DNA of 64,000 nucleotides from Agelas oroides (taxonomy: Eukaryota > Porifera > Demospongiae > Agelasida > Agelasidae), in NCBI GenBank assembly GCA_949130485.1, contig OX422194.1, forward strand, positions 8,781,881 through 8,845,880, read 5' to 3'. A program made the translations under genes and the position numbers. Shown here one piece after another: positions 32,981 through 44,341 of this stretch; position 1 is the stretch's first letter; every line of letters begins with the position of its first letter. The notes below the pieces were generated by a model. It ran no database searches and was not told the origin of the DNA. It worked only from the letters and a program-made list of their open reading frames with translations.

Positions 32981-35900
32981 TCAATTTTCATAAGCATTCT
33001 GAGAATCGTTCAGAGAATGACCTTCGTCTTGATGAGAAGCTGACTGACGTATTGATAAGTACTCATAATCATCCTGCTGGTGCTGGTGCTGAGCGGTCTT
33101 TCCGTATGCTGGACAATCTGTCATTCCAATGGCAGTTATGTTAGCAAAAACTGGGTTGTGAGATCTGTGGGTCAAGAGATAAGATTTTGTCAGATCAGCC
33201 GTGAGATCAGTATACATTTCATCACAGTACCAGCCTAGACTGCACCCCCACTGCAGATAGTGTTTGGTCTCATTCCCAAACTGCTTTTTACACTCTCATG
33301 CATTTCCAGACTATTCTTCACACAATTCTAGCTTGAGAAGGAGCTTGTGTTGCATGTTGCAATTCAAAATGAGAAAGCATGCTTTCTCTTTACTAGCTTT
33401 AGTTAAATAGGTAGTGGAACAAGACCATGTCAGAGCTATGGAATTACCTCATATTCAGATCCTTCAGTTTGTATGATGTTCTCCGTCTTTTAACCACTGC
33501 TACAATCACAACCACTGTAAGGGTTATGGCAATACCACTAATGCCAGCTACTACTCCAGTAATAACGGTAGCTTCTATACTGCAGGAACAGGTGGGTGGT
33601 GCAGTAGTGGAATCTGTTCCAGGGGAACTGGGAGATGAGGTGACTTGAGGGATGGGAGATGATGTAGCCTGAGGGCTGGGAGATGGGATGAGTTGAGGGG
33701 ACATCACATCATCTGTTCCAGGGGAACTGGGAGATGTGGTGGCTGTACACTCGGGGATACTGATGGATGAAATGCAAACTGGGCATGTGGAGTCTGCATG
33801 TGTGCATGTGTTTTTGCACATGCGTGTGTGTGTGTGTGTGTGACAGTGTGTGTGTGTGGTGTGTGTGTGTGTGTTGTGTGTGTGACAGTGTGTGTGTGTG
33901 TGCATGTGTGTGTGTATGTGACACTAAAAGTGAGTATTTGTAAAATAGTATGCTACAGAACATAACAAAAAAATTGTGCACATACACTCTTAGCCTTATT
34001 TCAGTGTTGTCAGGAGAGTTTAAACTATATGATCAAACAACAGCGTATGTAAACTCCATAGGCGAGTGATAGATATGAACATCTACAGCTACAGAAGTAT
34101 ACAATGCTGTAGATTATACTGGCAAGGCCTCATGTTGTATAATGCTTACCAAAGAAATATATTGATCTGCTTACCATAGAAATATATCGTCCGGTTAGAA
34201 CTTCCTCTGGAATTCTCCACCATACAGCTGTATAAGCCATAAAGATTGTCTCCAGTCACTGACTGAGCAATGGTGAGTGAGTTCTGGTAAATGCCTTCAA
34301 CAGTATCTACTATCATCTGTGTCTGCTGGTGGGTTGTACTGGGAGTGATCACAGCTCCATCCTTTGTCCAGGTGACAGTGGTAGCAGGTCCACCAGTGGA
34401 GGTGCAGTTGAGGGTCCTGGACTCTCTGTCAAATGTAAGCTCAGAGACATTGGGGGCACCTGCATGCAAACAAGGACAAGACGCAACATGCAAACTTAAT
34501 GATAGCATCCTTGATGTTGAAAAATATAGAAATATAGACATGGTCTGTCATGAAAATTGATAGGTTTAGATGGACAATTGGTCTGCAGTATACACACAAA
34601 GCTGTCATTGCATAATAAGTGCATTCCACACACAAGACAAACGCCTTTCAATACCACCAGTATATCATACCTGAGTTTAGCATAGCCAAACTGGCATTGT
34701 ATTGTTCCCCCCCCCCCCCCCCCCCCCCCCCCAATTTTTCACGGAAAGACAGGTTTTTTAAAAAATAATAATGCACTCACCCACAAAAATTGTGAATTTG
34801 ATTGTGGAGCTACTATGCATTCAAGTTAACACTGAGATCTCATTTTTCAATAATTACAGGTTGACTTTTCTAGGCTTATTTATTAGTGGTGGCTTACCAG
34901 TGTTTGCTGTGTACACTCCGATGAATATGGTCTGAGTCACATTTTCTGCATCTGATTGAGGTACAGGTATCTCACAGCGGTAGATCCCATCTGCTCCACC
35001 TCTCCTCCGGAGCAGACGTACCACACTCTGACCTCTGGTTCTGTGGAAGTCCCACTGGTCATCCGAGCTGACAACTCGAGTTCCATTGGGAAAGAACCAG
35101 TTCCCTGAGAAATCACTATAAGGCGGTCGGCAACAATCAGTTATATCAGTTCTGCAGAGCAGGGCATCATCACCTTCACCAATCTCCTCCAGGGTCACGA
35201 CACTGTTGTTCTGGTATGTTGTGCCATTGAGTGAGAACCAGACATCTCCTGCAATAGGGAAGAAAGAAACGCCAATGTCACAGAAGTAAAGTCAGAATGT
35301 GTGCCACTGCCAACACAGTTGACGCTTTGTCAAGATGAACACACATGCACAATTGTGAATTTGTTTTCTACCGTCTTTACAGCTCAAACACTGCACCACT
35401 AGTGTTGTATATGCCAAATTGAAACCAAAGTAGTTACTCAAGTTCTGGATCTGTGGGGGCTATATTGAATCTAAAGCTGCGCACACAGCTTGAACATCAC
35501 GGCACTATGACTATGATAAACACTAGTGTGACAGTGTACATGCATGTGCAAATGTTCACTTGCCAGATTGAACACTAGACTGTTGCAAACACAAAACTAG
35601 ACAAACAGCACCATGAAACAAATCAGTGGCGTAGCCAGGCTGGGGCACACTGGGGCACGTGCCCTAGCAACTAGAGGCCTAGTCTCGCAAGCCAGACCCA
35701 ACCAACCCCAGCGCGGATCGCATTCAGTATCACGCACGGGGAAGGAAGGGTCTGGTGACTCTCGGTAGGTTTCCGTGTGCAAGTGGAATGCATTAACGCA
35801 GAAAGTCACAAGGTTAATATTCGATAAAGCCATTAATTAAGTAGGTGCTATGAGCGCTAGCGTGGGTAACGAACTTCGCCACTACGCTCTTCCGATTCAG

Positions 35901-38900
35901 CGGTTTCACACGTCGAGATTAGCTCAAAGTTATGTGACCGTAGCCAATCAGATTGTCTATGCGCCAATCGCGACGTAGCACACGGAAACCTACCGAAAGT
36001 CACCCGCGTGATACTGAATGCGATCCGCGCTGGGGTTGGTTGGGTCTGGCTTGCGAGACTACTAGAGTTAGGGGTCCCAACAAACAATCCAAGAACGAAC
36101 AAACTTGACTCAAGTATGCTGAAATCCAAGAACCAAGTGACCTTGTTTGTGAACTACAGTTACAATAATTTCTATGACTTTCGTTCTTCCGAAAATAAAT
36201 AAAGCAAACAGAAGGTTATGTGCCAAAATATGGCCATTATAGGATTTTGATTTTATATGGGGGGTTATATATGAACATACCTTTAACAGATATCCACGCA
36301 AGTGGTCCAGCTATTTTAATACTCTACCAATGGTAAATAATCAATTGCACTGGTGCTTGCTAAATTTACTTGTCAAAAGTCACTTCAAACCATCAATTAT
36401 TCTTCTATGGGAGGAATGTATTGCAACATTAAATAACAGCTAATATAGTCTCTTAACAGCTATAAACTTGAGTGGTCCAGGCATTTTTGCACAAGATACA
36501 TCAAGTGAAATCCATCAGTACCGCTAGTTTCGTAGCGAAGTTTCAAAAGTCACTTGAACCGAATTGCGTCCAATTTTTGACACTTAACCCTTTCAAGTCC
36601 AAGACGAATTGACAGAAAATAGCTTTGCAGCACCAGCTTTTATAGTCCTGTTTTTATATATCTCAGATAGATAGTTAGTTCTAGTACAACAAATTTGAAA
36701 TCGGAGCACTTTCGATTTTTTCGTTGGGAGCCCTACTAGAGGCCATGCCCTACCAGTGTAAGTATGCATGCGAATTATCGGTGCTGATAGTATCGTTTTG
36801 TCGATCGCGAATCAGGCGCTAAACCATCTTGAAATCGAACGGCGCTGTATCGGTATGTATATCCACAGAGTTACGAGTCCCGTATACGCTCACCATACGC
36901 GCGCAAGTTTGCCGTATAAGTGACGTACACTGCATATGGCTAGCCTCGTTCCCAGGCCCTGCGCGTTCGTCGCTTGCAGTACGAAATTCGCGCAGAGGGC
37001 CTGGGCTCGTTCATCACGTGATGCGTGCCGCAGCTTACGTCACGAACCTTCTACTAGAATCAATGATGTCATAGATGAGCTAGCGCCTTGTTTACCGTTG
37101 AAAGAGGCCCCCCGAGATCACAGTAATGGTTCACGTGCGAACTTACCTAAGTGTTAAAAGTCTCGGCAGCGCAAGAGCACAAGCTGCCATGCTTAGCTGG
37201 ATAGTAGACGTCTATATTCAGATACGAGGGGTCCGTCACGAAAGAAATCTCGTACACCGTCGGCAGAAATCCAAACTGAAATCCAGAAATCCACTGTGAA
37301 ATCCAGAAATCCAGAAATCCACTATGAAATCCAGAAATCCAATCTGAAATCCAGAAATCCACTATGAAATCCAGAAATCCACTCTGAAATCCAGAAATCC
37401 ACTGAAATCTGGAAATCCACTCTAAAATCCGGAAATCCAATTCAGGATTCTATTAAAATACTCCGCAAATATCCGTATACTTTACATTAATTACACTACA
37501 AGGACGTGCACCACAATGAATGACCTTTGTACCCGGCCGATCTTCGCGGTCGGGTACAAAGGTCATTCTTCCAAGGTGATGTAATTGCAATTGTCAGATG
37601 TATTATGTATGACGAACATGCAGTACGGTATGAATATGTAGTATGCGTATGAATATGTATGAAAATCAACGAACACGCAGTATGCGTATGTATAAGTATG
37701 ACAATCAACGAACACGCTGCCTATGCGCTATGTAGCGGTGAACTGCCTCAGTGTGACATTGTATTCTGTTAGCATATAAGCTGAGAGGAATGGTATATTT
37801 TAGCTGTATCTTCAGAAATAGCGAAATCCAGAAATCCGCTTGAAATCCAGAAATCCACTTTGAAATCCAGAAATCCACTTTGAAATCCAGAAATCCACTT
37901 TGAAATCCAGAAATCCACTTTGAAATCCAGAAATCCAGAAATCCAAACTGAAATCCAGAAATCCACCTGAAATCCACTGGATTTCGAAATCTCGTACGCC
38001 GAACCGCGCCGTGACGGACCCCTCGTTCAGATACCTTGGCCACATCGTGTTACTAGGTCGAACCTGGATTTCGGCTCCTCGTCTTCTTCAGCTCGAGTTG
38101 ACTATTGTCGTCTATCGTACGCGCGTGACCTGTTCCAGGTTCTTCCAACTCCATTTGTGGTTATCTCTGCAACACAGCGATTTTGCTATATCTGATGTGA
38201 CGTAAAATGACGCCTGCGGCACGCATCACGTGATGAACGAGCCCAGGCCCTCTGCGCGAATTTCGTACTGCAAGCGACGAACGCGCGCGCAGGGCCTGGG
38301 AACGAGGCTAGCATATGGCCTCAGAACCGACCTGGGAGGCTGTAAAACAGTAAAAGTCCAAAAATTTCGTACAAATTAACATAGTGTGCCCATGCTGTGC
38401 CCTAGCATCGACGATGTCCTGGCTACGCCACTGAAACAAATTGACATAATTTGCAACATTGACAGACAGTCGATGGAGGGCGACTTTGACAATACAAGCT
38501 TCATCGATAATAATATTTCTAGGGTGTACTTTCCATTAGCTCAAGCCATTTGTGTTTACAACAAAGTGAGAGGGGAGGAGGATCTGATGAATACAAATAT
38601 GGCAGGTTACAGGGTATGAATATTGGCAGACTGTTATGGAAGAGGGAGGGTCTGGTGAAGATGATTATTGGTAGGCTGTGTGTGGTAGAGCATTACTGGA
38701 GACTGTCGTAACTGTGAAAAGACATGATAGTCCGTAGCACTGACATAGCCTCATTCCAGGCCACTCCCAGATTCACTTGTGGCTCAATATAGGGGGAAGC
38801 AGGATTTTTAAGATGCTGCAATAACTGGTTTTCATGGTTATCATGGTTATCAAGCAAAACAAACGATGCAAACTGAAATCTAACTGGTTTTCATGGTTAT

Positions 38901-41900
38901 CATGGTTATCAAGCAAACCAAAGGATGCAAACTGAACACAGCCATGAATCTGGGAGTGGCCTGGAAGCGAGGCTAGCACTGATAGGCACCCAAATAAGAG
39001 GACCAGGACTAGTTGTCTGGAAGTGCCATACATAGCTTAATCTCATTCCCAGATTCCTGGTGGGGAAGCTTGGGAATGAGGCTAGTCAGAGCTAGCAATC
39101 TATCAAAAGTCAAGGCTACAGATTATCTTTTGTGCAGTGTATAGCTACTGTAGGTGTTATTGGCAAGGACTCATTGTTACGTTATGCTTACCATAGAAAT
39201 ATATCGTCCGGTTAGAACTTCCTCTGGAATTCTCCACCATACAGCTGTATAAACCATAAAGGTCACGTCCAGTCACTGACTGAGCAATGGTGAGTGTGTT
39301 CTGGTAAATGCCTTCAACAGTATCTACTATCATCTGTGTCTGCTGGTGGGTTGTATTGGGAGTGATCACAGCCCCATCCTTTGTCCAGGTGACAGTGGTA
39401 GCAGGTCCACCAATGGAGTTGCAGTTGAGGGTCCTGGACTCTCTGTCAAATGTAAGCTCAGTGACATTGGGGGCACCTGCATGCAAACAAGGACAAGATG
39501 CAACATGCAAACTTAATGATAGCATCCTTGATGTTGAAAAATATAGAAATATAGACATGGACTGTCATGAAAATTGATAGGTTTAGATGGACAATTGGTC
39601 TGCTTGGACCACAAATCTATCTACACGTGGAATTGTGTGCAATCGACAGTATAGCTAGCCAAATTAGCATTTATTCCTACATTGAGTGAAGAGTGTGGGT
39701 CTGGAGGGACTATGTGTTCAGCAAACCACTGAGATTGAGAACGTCTATGTTATGTGATCAGCTAGCCTCGTTCCCAGTCCCGAAGAGGAGGAGGAGAAAG
39801 GGCCTGGTTTCAGCCATTCACACATGTGCTTAACTATCACTGATTTAAGCATGTATTCATTGGTGGGAGGGTACTTAAGTGTCACATGATCGATTGTATG
39901 ATGTTGCTGCTCACTGTACATGCATGTCAAACCATAACGAACTAACCTACTCCTCCCTTTCTCCTCCTCCTCTTGGTGCCTGGGAACGAGGCTAGTGATG
40001 CCTGGGAACGAGGCTAGTGATTAGCAAGTTTGATTCACCCATATTGCAATTGTTTGGTCTACTGTAATGCATGCATAGAGGTCATATTAATTTGTTACTT
40101 ATGGCTCACCAGTACTTGCTGTGTACACTCCGATGTATATGGTCTGGGTAACATTCAGGGTATCAGGTATCTCACAGCGGTAGATCCCCTCCTCTCCTTC
40201 TCTTCTGCGGTTCAATCGTACCACACTAGTACCTCTGTTTCTGTAAACATCCCACTGTGTACCATTAGCTGTAGTGTCACTAGGAACACGATTTCCATTG
40301 GGAAAGAACCAGTTCCCCAAAGCACGCGACCCATTTTGAGTAGTTTGGCAACAATTGCGTAGGTCAGTTCTGCAGAGCAGGGCATCATCACCTTCACTAA
40401 TGTCCTCCAGAGTCACGACACTGTTGTTCTGGTATGTTGTACCATTGAGTGAGAACCTAACATCCCCTAGGAGGAAAGTTACTAATGTCACAGAAGTGTT
40501 ATTTCAGACTTCAGAGGGTTTAAAGTGCACATACTGCTTAACAGCACAGGGATCGAGGCTCAGGATACATACATGATATTATTGCTGTTTACTGTCACAG
40601 TTTGGAGCACTTCTGCAACCATGCTTTCCCCAAGATGATTTGGCAGATGCTTACACTGTAGCACTCACTTCACTTCCTGATGTCAATGCTGTTTACTTGT
40701 AAATATGAGCTGAATACCATTTCTCTTTGTTTACTTCTTTACTCAATGCTACACATGACGGGACATTAAGGTATACCATGCAGTAACCTGTGTCGGATGC
40801 AAGCCACTGAATGTTGTTAATGTCCCAAATGTGCATAGCCACAGATAATAGGGACATTAAGGTATACCATGCAGTAACCTGTGTCGGATGCAAGCCGCTG
40901 AATGTTGTTAATGTCCCAAATGAGAACAATGAATCTCATTAAAGGCGTGTATAATCAGTGCCGGTACCACGGGGGGGGGGCGCAGGGGGGCGTACGCCCC
41001 CCCCAAACCGCCCGTCTGGCCTGGTCGCGGGGCGGGCGCCATGCTATTATCTACACGGCCACAGCTAGCTAGCTAGGTACGTAGATCAGACATTCTTTGT
41101 AACTCAAGATAAGAGAGAAGTCCACTCATCCAGTCGAAGGAGCAGCAGCCCAGGAGTCCATTGATTCAGTCGAAGGAACAACAGCCCAGGAGTCCACCGA
41201 TTCCGTCGAACGACCAACAACCCACTCAGTCCCATCGTAAAGCGGACGTTCAGCTTCTACTCTGAGTGGTGGTGCCGCACATCATAAATTTTGTACATGC
41301 TTCTCCCCCCCAACCCTCTACTGCTGTGCACGCCTATGTGTATAATTCCGGCTGGAAGTCTGGCAATCTCTCCCCTCATGCATACTAATACTTGAATTTA
41401 GCTAGCTCTGTGTGGCACCCCTAGGCAACATTCCGTTCATTGGTCCTCAAGAATATGATTAGTGGTGTCATATTTGTTCTGTGGTAGCACTGGATTGGGT
41501 TGACTTGACAAATGTAGCATGTGAAATATTCATAGGTTCAGTTATGTGCGGCATCTTAAGGTATACCATGCAGTAACCTGTGTCGGATGCAAGCTGCTGA
41601 ACCCAAGTTTAATGAACACAGAAAGTGTCAGCTTCCCCTATAACTCTGCAGCTAGCTGGCTGGAGTAACACGTAGATACTGCACAGCCCAGCATTTATTT
41701 CACTCCAAGCTACTTCATTTGTATTCCCACTTACAAGATAATACACAACAACCCAACAAAATGACAGGACTTCTACACAAAAAATTAAATACAATGGTGT
41801 GTGCACGCCAGGGCTTACATTAGCGTGTATACTAAATACAAGTGTTACAGTCAAGTAGTGCAACTTGCATGCTCATCTTATTCAATAAATCACTAGTGAT

Positions 41901-43044
41901 TATGGTAAGTGCATAGATTTTAACCTTCATCCATGTCCTCCAGGGTTGCAAGACTGTTGTTCTGGCATGTTGTATTTCTGGCACAGAGTGAAACATTGTC
42001 TGCATCTGAAAGGATGAAATAGCAACTTTCACAGGAGTATTGTTTCAAAGCAAGAAACACTGATGCCAGGTATGATGTGCACCAGACTGCCTGGAAATGA
42101 GACTAAAAATGTGCCAGCATGCACATTTGTTGTCAGAATGGCTCAGCCCAAAATGTCTATATGGCACCTGAACCATGTTTTAAAAACACTCGATACTGTA
42201 ACATACCATCTTTTCGTCTTATCAAATGGAATCAATCGATGCATAAGTAAATACCATAAAAATGGTAAATAGTAATCATTTTCATGTTTTTGTGTGTGTC
42301 ATCCGAAAGAATGAATAAACTAACAACTCCATGGGTAAGTTATTTTAACCCCAAGAATCAAGCAGTCTTTTTTAGTAGTACTGTGAGCCAAAGTAAATTG
42401 GTCTGAGCATGAGAACATAGAGTGGTGAGGGAAAATCAAATCACATGTCGGCTTAGTTCGAAGATTTCCTGACCTCTTAGTTCTTAGTTTAATTAACACA
42501 TATAGCTTTGGATTAGTATAGTTTGTAGTTTTAACTAAGGAATTAAACAGCTAGCTAGCAGATTTAATTTTTGGAATTAGATAATACCAACATGCTTCTT
42601 ATAGTTTTTGTTTAGCTTTCATTACTAGCTACAGGAATATTAAGCCATTTATTTAGTTAGTTTTATGTTACCACACCATTTACAAAAGTTGTACACATAC
42701 AAAATAAATACATACACGGACAAAAACAAAGTCATATCCCACAAGTTACTCTGATTCATATGAAATGATGCCAATTGAATGTACATCTCATAAAGTTATA
42801 GTTAGTCGTCTTCTAAAGCAAGTGGTTGATCTACGAACTGCAAAAGGAACTTGGAGTGCACTAAATTCCAAGTATTTGGTGGGACTGGTAAAGGTGACAC
42901 AGCTACACTACTAGTTTAATATAGCTAGTAGATAAAGGTCCCGATAAAAATAAGATTGTACTTACTGCCGGATTGACCTCCAGCGAGTTTCATACGCAAA
43001 GCTGGACAAAGTAGCAACACGAAATAAACTAAGTTTCTGGACAT
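32981..43044 (-). CDS. Receptor gene 2: SP-W-B-W-B-Ser/Pro stalk-TM-tyrosine tail
   Basis: Complete gene of seven exons, 628 aa. Exons: 42966-43044 (signal, NLVYFVLLLCPALRMKLAGG), W 40110-40466, B 39192-39476, W 34898-35248, B 34175-34459, stalk and TM 33448-33793, tail 32981-33164. Phases are consistent throughout (1-1 for Ig exons, phase 2 before the tail). The stalk holds PSPQATSSPIPQ-type repeats, likely O-glycosylated. The TM helix runs from about ATVITGVVAGISGIAITLTV to the stop-transfer KRRR. The tail carries DCPAYG, DDYEYLSI and a terminal AYEN, which are YxxL/I- and YxN-like phosphotyrosine motifs. It has no FN3 repeats, unlike genes 1 and 3. The large intron between the first B and the second W holds nested transposons. 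Confidence 0.8.
33448..33793 (-). CDS. Gene 2 stalk/TM exon
   Basis: The exon opens directly after a TG-rich microsatellite. Its acceptor CATGCAG is built from the repeat edge. It begins DSTCPVCISSISIPEC, which is the end of the gene 3 Cys domain; the rest of that domain is missing here. Then come the Ser/Pro stalk, the TM helix and KRRRTSYKLKDL, a membrane-proximal stretch shared with genes 1 and 3. Confidence 0.7.
33826..33918. repeat. TG microsatellite at the gene 2 stalk exon acceptor
   Basis: (TG)n runs with TGACAG interruptions immediately upstream of the acceptor. On the transcribed strand this is a CA-rich tract next to the splice site. Confidence 0.85.
34708..34732. repeat. Poly-C tract
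   Basis: An uninterrupted C run in the gene 2 intron between the second W and its B exon. Confidence 0.9.
35679..36061. mobile_element. MITE with long inverted ends (CTAGTCTCGCAAGCC)
   Basis: The left end (AGTCTCGCAAGCCAGACCC, CAACCCCAGCGCGGATCGC) returns inverted on the right over more than 50 bp. Flanked by CTAGAG. The same family occurs at 56999-57395. Confidence 0.8.
36068..36732. mobile_element. Second insertion next to the MITE
   Basis: Imperfect inverted ends AGGGGTCCCAAC / GTTGGGAGCCCT, flanked by ACTAGAG on both sides (36061-36067 and 36733-36739). About 665 bp, with no coding sequence recognised. Confidence 0.5.
36940..38310. mobile_element. CTAGCCTCGTTCCCAG-family element with 8-bp target duplication
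   Basis: Inverted ends of roughly 90 bp start CTAGCCTCGTTCCCAGGCCC. The direct repeat GCATATGG lies at 36932-36939 and 38311-38318. It is inserted in the hAT-like element, whose uninterrupted sequence is visible at 29540-29570. It contains the Mutator-like element at 37226-38025. Confidence 0.85.
37226..38025. mobile_element. Mutator-like element with 9-bp target duplication and subterminal repeats
   Basis: Ends GAGGGGTCCGTCACG / CGTGACGGACCCCTC, with the 9-bp repeat TTCAGATAC at 37217-37225 and 38026-38034. Inside, GAAATCCAGAAATCCACT units are repeated in two blocks (37262-37440 and 37823-37985). A perfect hairpin lies at about 37516-37567. No transposase. A 9-bp duplication fits Mutator-like elements; the superfamily is inference. 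A shorter copy is at 48862-49171. Confidence 0.75.
38745..38975. mobile_element. CTAGCCTC-family MITE with internal direct repeats
   Basis: The inverted ends ATAGCCTCATTCCAGGCCAC / GTGGCCTGGAAGCGAGGCTA enclose two direct copies of a roughly 56-bp unit with CATGGTTATCATGGTTATCA. Near-identical flanks are GCACTGAC and GCACTGAT. Confidence 0.75.
39762..40016. mobile_element. CTAGCCTC-family MITE
   Basis: Left end CTAGCCTCGTTCCCAG. The right end CTGGGAACGAGGCTA is present twice in a row. Flanks GTGATCAG and GTGATTAG are an 8-bp duplication with one change. It lies just downstream of the first W exon of gene 2. Confidence 0.7.
40760..40918. repeat. Two direct copies of a 67-bp GGGACATTAA...TTAATGTCCC unit
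   Basis: Each copy is itself bounded by inverted GGGACATTAA and TTAATGTCCC. A third, partial copy lies near 41558-41600. Gene 2 intron 1. Confidence 0.75.
40930..41310. other. GC-rich insertion-like block in gene 2 intron 1
   Basis: Starts CAGTGCCGGTACCACGG with G and C homopolymers and a GCCCCCCCC/GGGGGGGGC inverted core. It also has three CAG.CGAAGGA...CAGCCCAGGAGTCCA-like repeats at about 41124-41225. It differs sharply in composition from its surroundings and is probably a transposon remnant. Confidence 0.4.
41920..41999 (-). pseudogene. Truncated W exon relic in gene 2 intron 1
   Basis: After an intact acceptor-like ATGCAG it reads NVSLCARNTTCQNNSLATLE, clearly the start of a W domain, then stops at TAA. 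The second half of the W domain is missing. It is a dead or exonised cassette. Confidence 0.7.
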
Positions 43045-43740
43045 CGTCGACTGCGGCAGCGGATGGACGGCAACTTTCACGACGCGTTCGCCCCAAATGC
43101 CGATAGCCCCTGAGTTTACTACCAAAGTGAGAAGGGAGGGTCTTATGAATACTGGCAGTTTGTATAAATAAGGAGAAAGGAGGGTCTGGCGTTTGTATAT
43201 TCAAATTGTGGGGTATATGGTCCAACATATTTGCCGCGCCAAGGCCAGGCAAACTTGATTCATTACGCGCTTTTGCCCACGCCGGAAGGTATAATCATAG
43301 ATGTCACTCTACTATATATGGTATAATTGACGTAATAAGCGCTTATGCTTAATTTTAGCATAGATGATATAATCCGTACTATATCATCTATGATTTTAGC
43401 GCATGCGTTACAGTAGTTAATTCATACTCTGTTGTCGGACAATCCATGCATGAACTGGCCGTAAAAGAATCACACCTCACTTCCTCTCAATTTCTCTCTC
43501 TCGAAGACAGAAAACTCTGTTATTAGCAAACTCTTTGGGGACTCCACCATGCATGTGGCTGTGCTTGTACATACATGGCTGTGTTTTTAAACAAATTATT
43601 CCCATAGCACTTTATAAAAACATAAAATTATACAAATGTGAATGAATGTATAATGAAGGCTAGGACAGCACTTTATAAGGTGCAGTAGTACATACAGTGC
43701 TGTTATGACGTATACATAAGGGAAGTTTTCAGAACGAGAA
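43045..43740. promoter_or_regulatory. Spacer between gene 2 start and gene 1 stop, likely gene 2 promoter
   Basis: About 700 bp. A TATTTATAC motif on the minus strand lies at 43162-43170, about 118 bp before the gene 2 ATG, and could be a TATA box. A perfect hairpin (CATAGATGATATA, 8-bp loop, inverted arm) lies at 43361-43394. No gene seen. Confidence 0.4.
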
Positions 43741-44341
43741 TCAGTGATCTTCGTTTTGATAGAAATTAAAGTGGTCTCCCGGTCGGACTACTATGTGTTC
43801 ATAAATATGATCTTCACTGATAGAGTCCTTGTTGTCTTCAGTTGTAGCAATATACATTGGATTATCTGTTCTGTGGCTCAAAAGTGAAAACTTGGTTTCT
43901 CGATTATCATATGTATGGTCACCAGTCAGACCATTTCTAGTTACAACATGTTGATGCTGAACAGTTTCTGGACAATCATACTCATTCATAGCTACAGCCT
44001 TCTGATGGTGAACAGAGTTTTCGTATGCTGGACGATCGTATGTACGGTCATCGTTCACAGTTAGAGCCTGATGAGAGTTTCCATCTGTTGGACAATCATA
44101 CTCATTCATAGTTATAGCCTTCTGATGCCAAACAGTTTCCTTGTATGCCGGAGAATCGTATGTATGATCATCGTTTAGATCGCTCATTGATATAGCCTGC
44201 CCATGTTGAACAGTTTCTGCATATGCTGCACAGTCATATGCATAGTCAGACTGCAGGTGCTCAACGGAATCTCCGTATGCTGGACAAACCATTATTTTCA
44301 TGTCCACAGCAGGCGCATTTTCAAGCATTGAGTTATCACTT
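43741..44341 (-). CDS. Gene 1 cytoplasmic tail exon with repeated YDxP motifs
   Basis: 601 nt, starts by completing an Arg codon at acceptor CTGCAG. A unit of about 20-25 residues (Y-D-x-P, then H-Q-K-A-I/V-x-M-N-E) is repeated, so the tail has grown by internal duplication. It contains at least eight tyrosines in acidic or Pro contexts. Confidence 0.75.

Larger units (their letters stand above)
35624..38433. mobile_element. hAT-like element carrying nested insertions
   Basis: Ends CAGTGGCGTAGCCAGG / CTGGCTACGCCACTG, with the direct repeat AAACAAAT at 35616-35623 and 38434-38441. Its own sequence matches the 411-bp copy at 29294-29704. About 2.4 kb is foreign: insertions at 35679-36061, 36068-36732 and 36940-38310, the last holding a further one at 37226-38025. 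Confidence 0.85.

Noticed and set aside
37496-38045. Frames rich in WISGFQSGFLDF
   Set aside because: They are the subterminal repeats of the Mutator-like element read in one frame.
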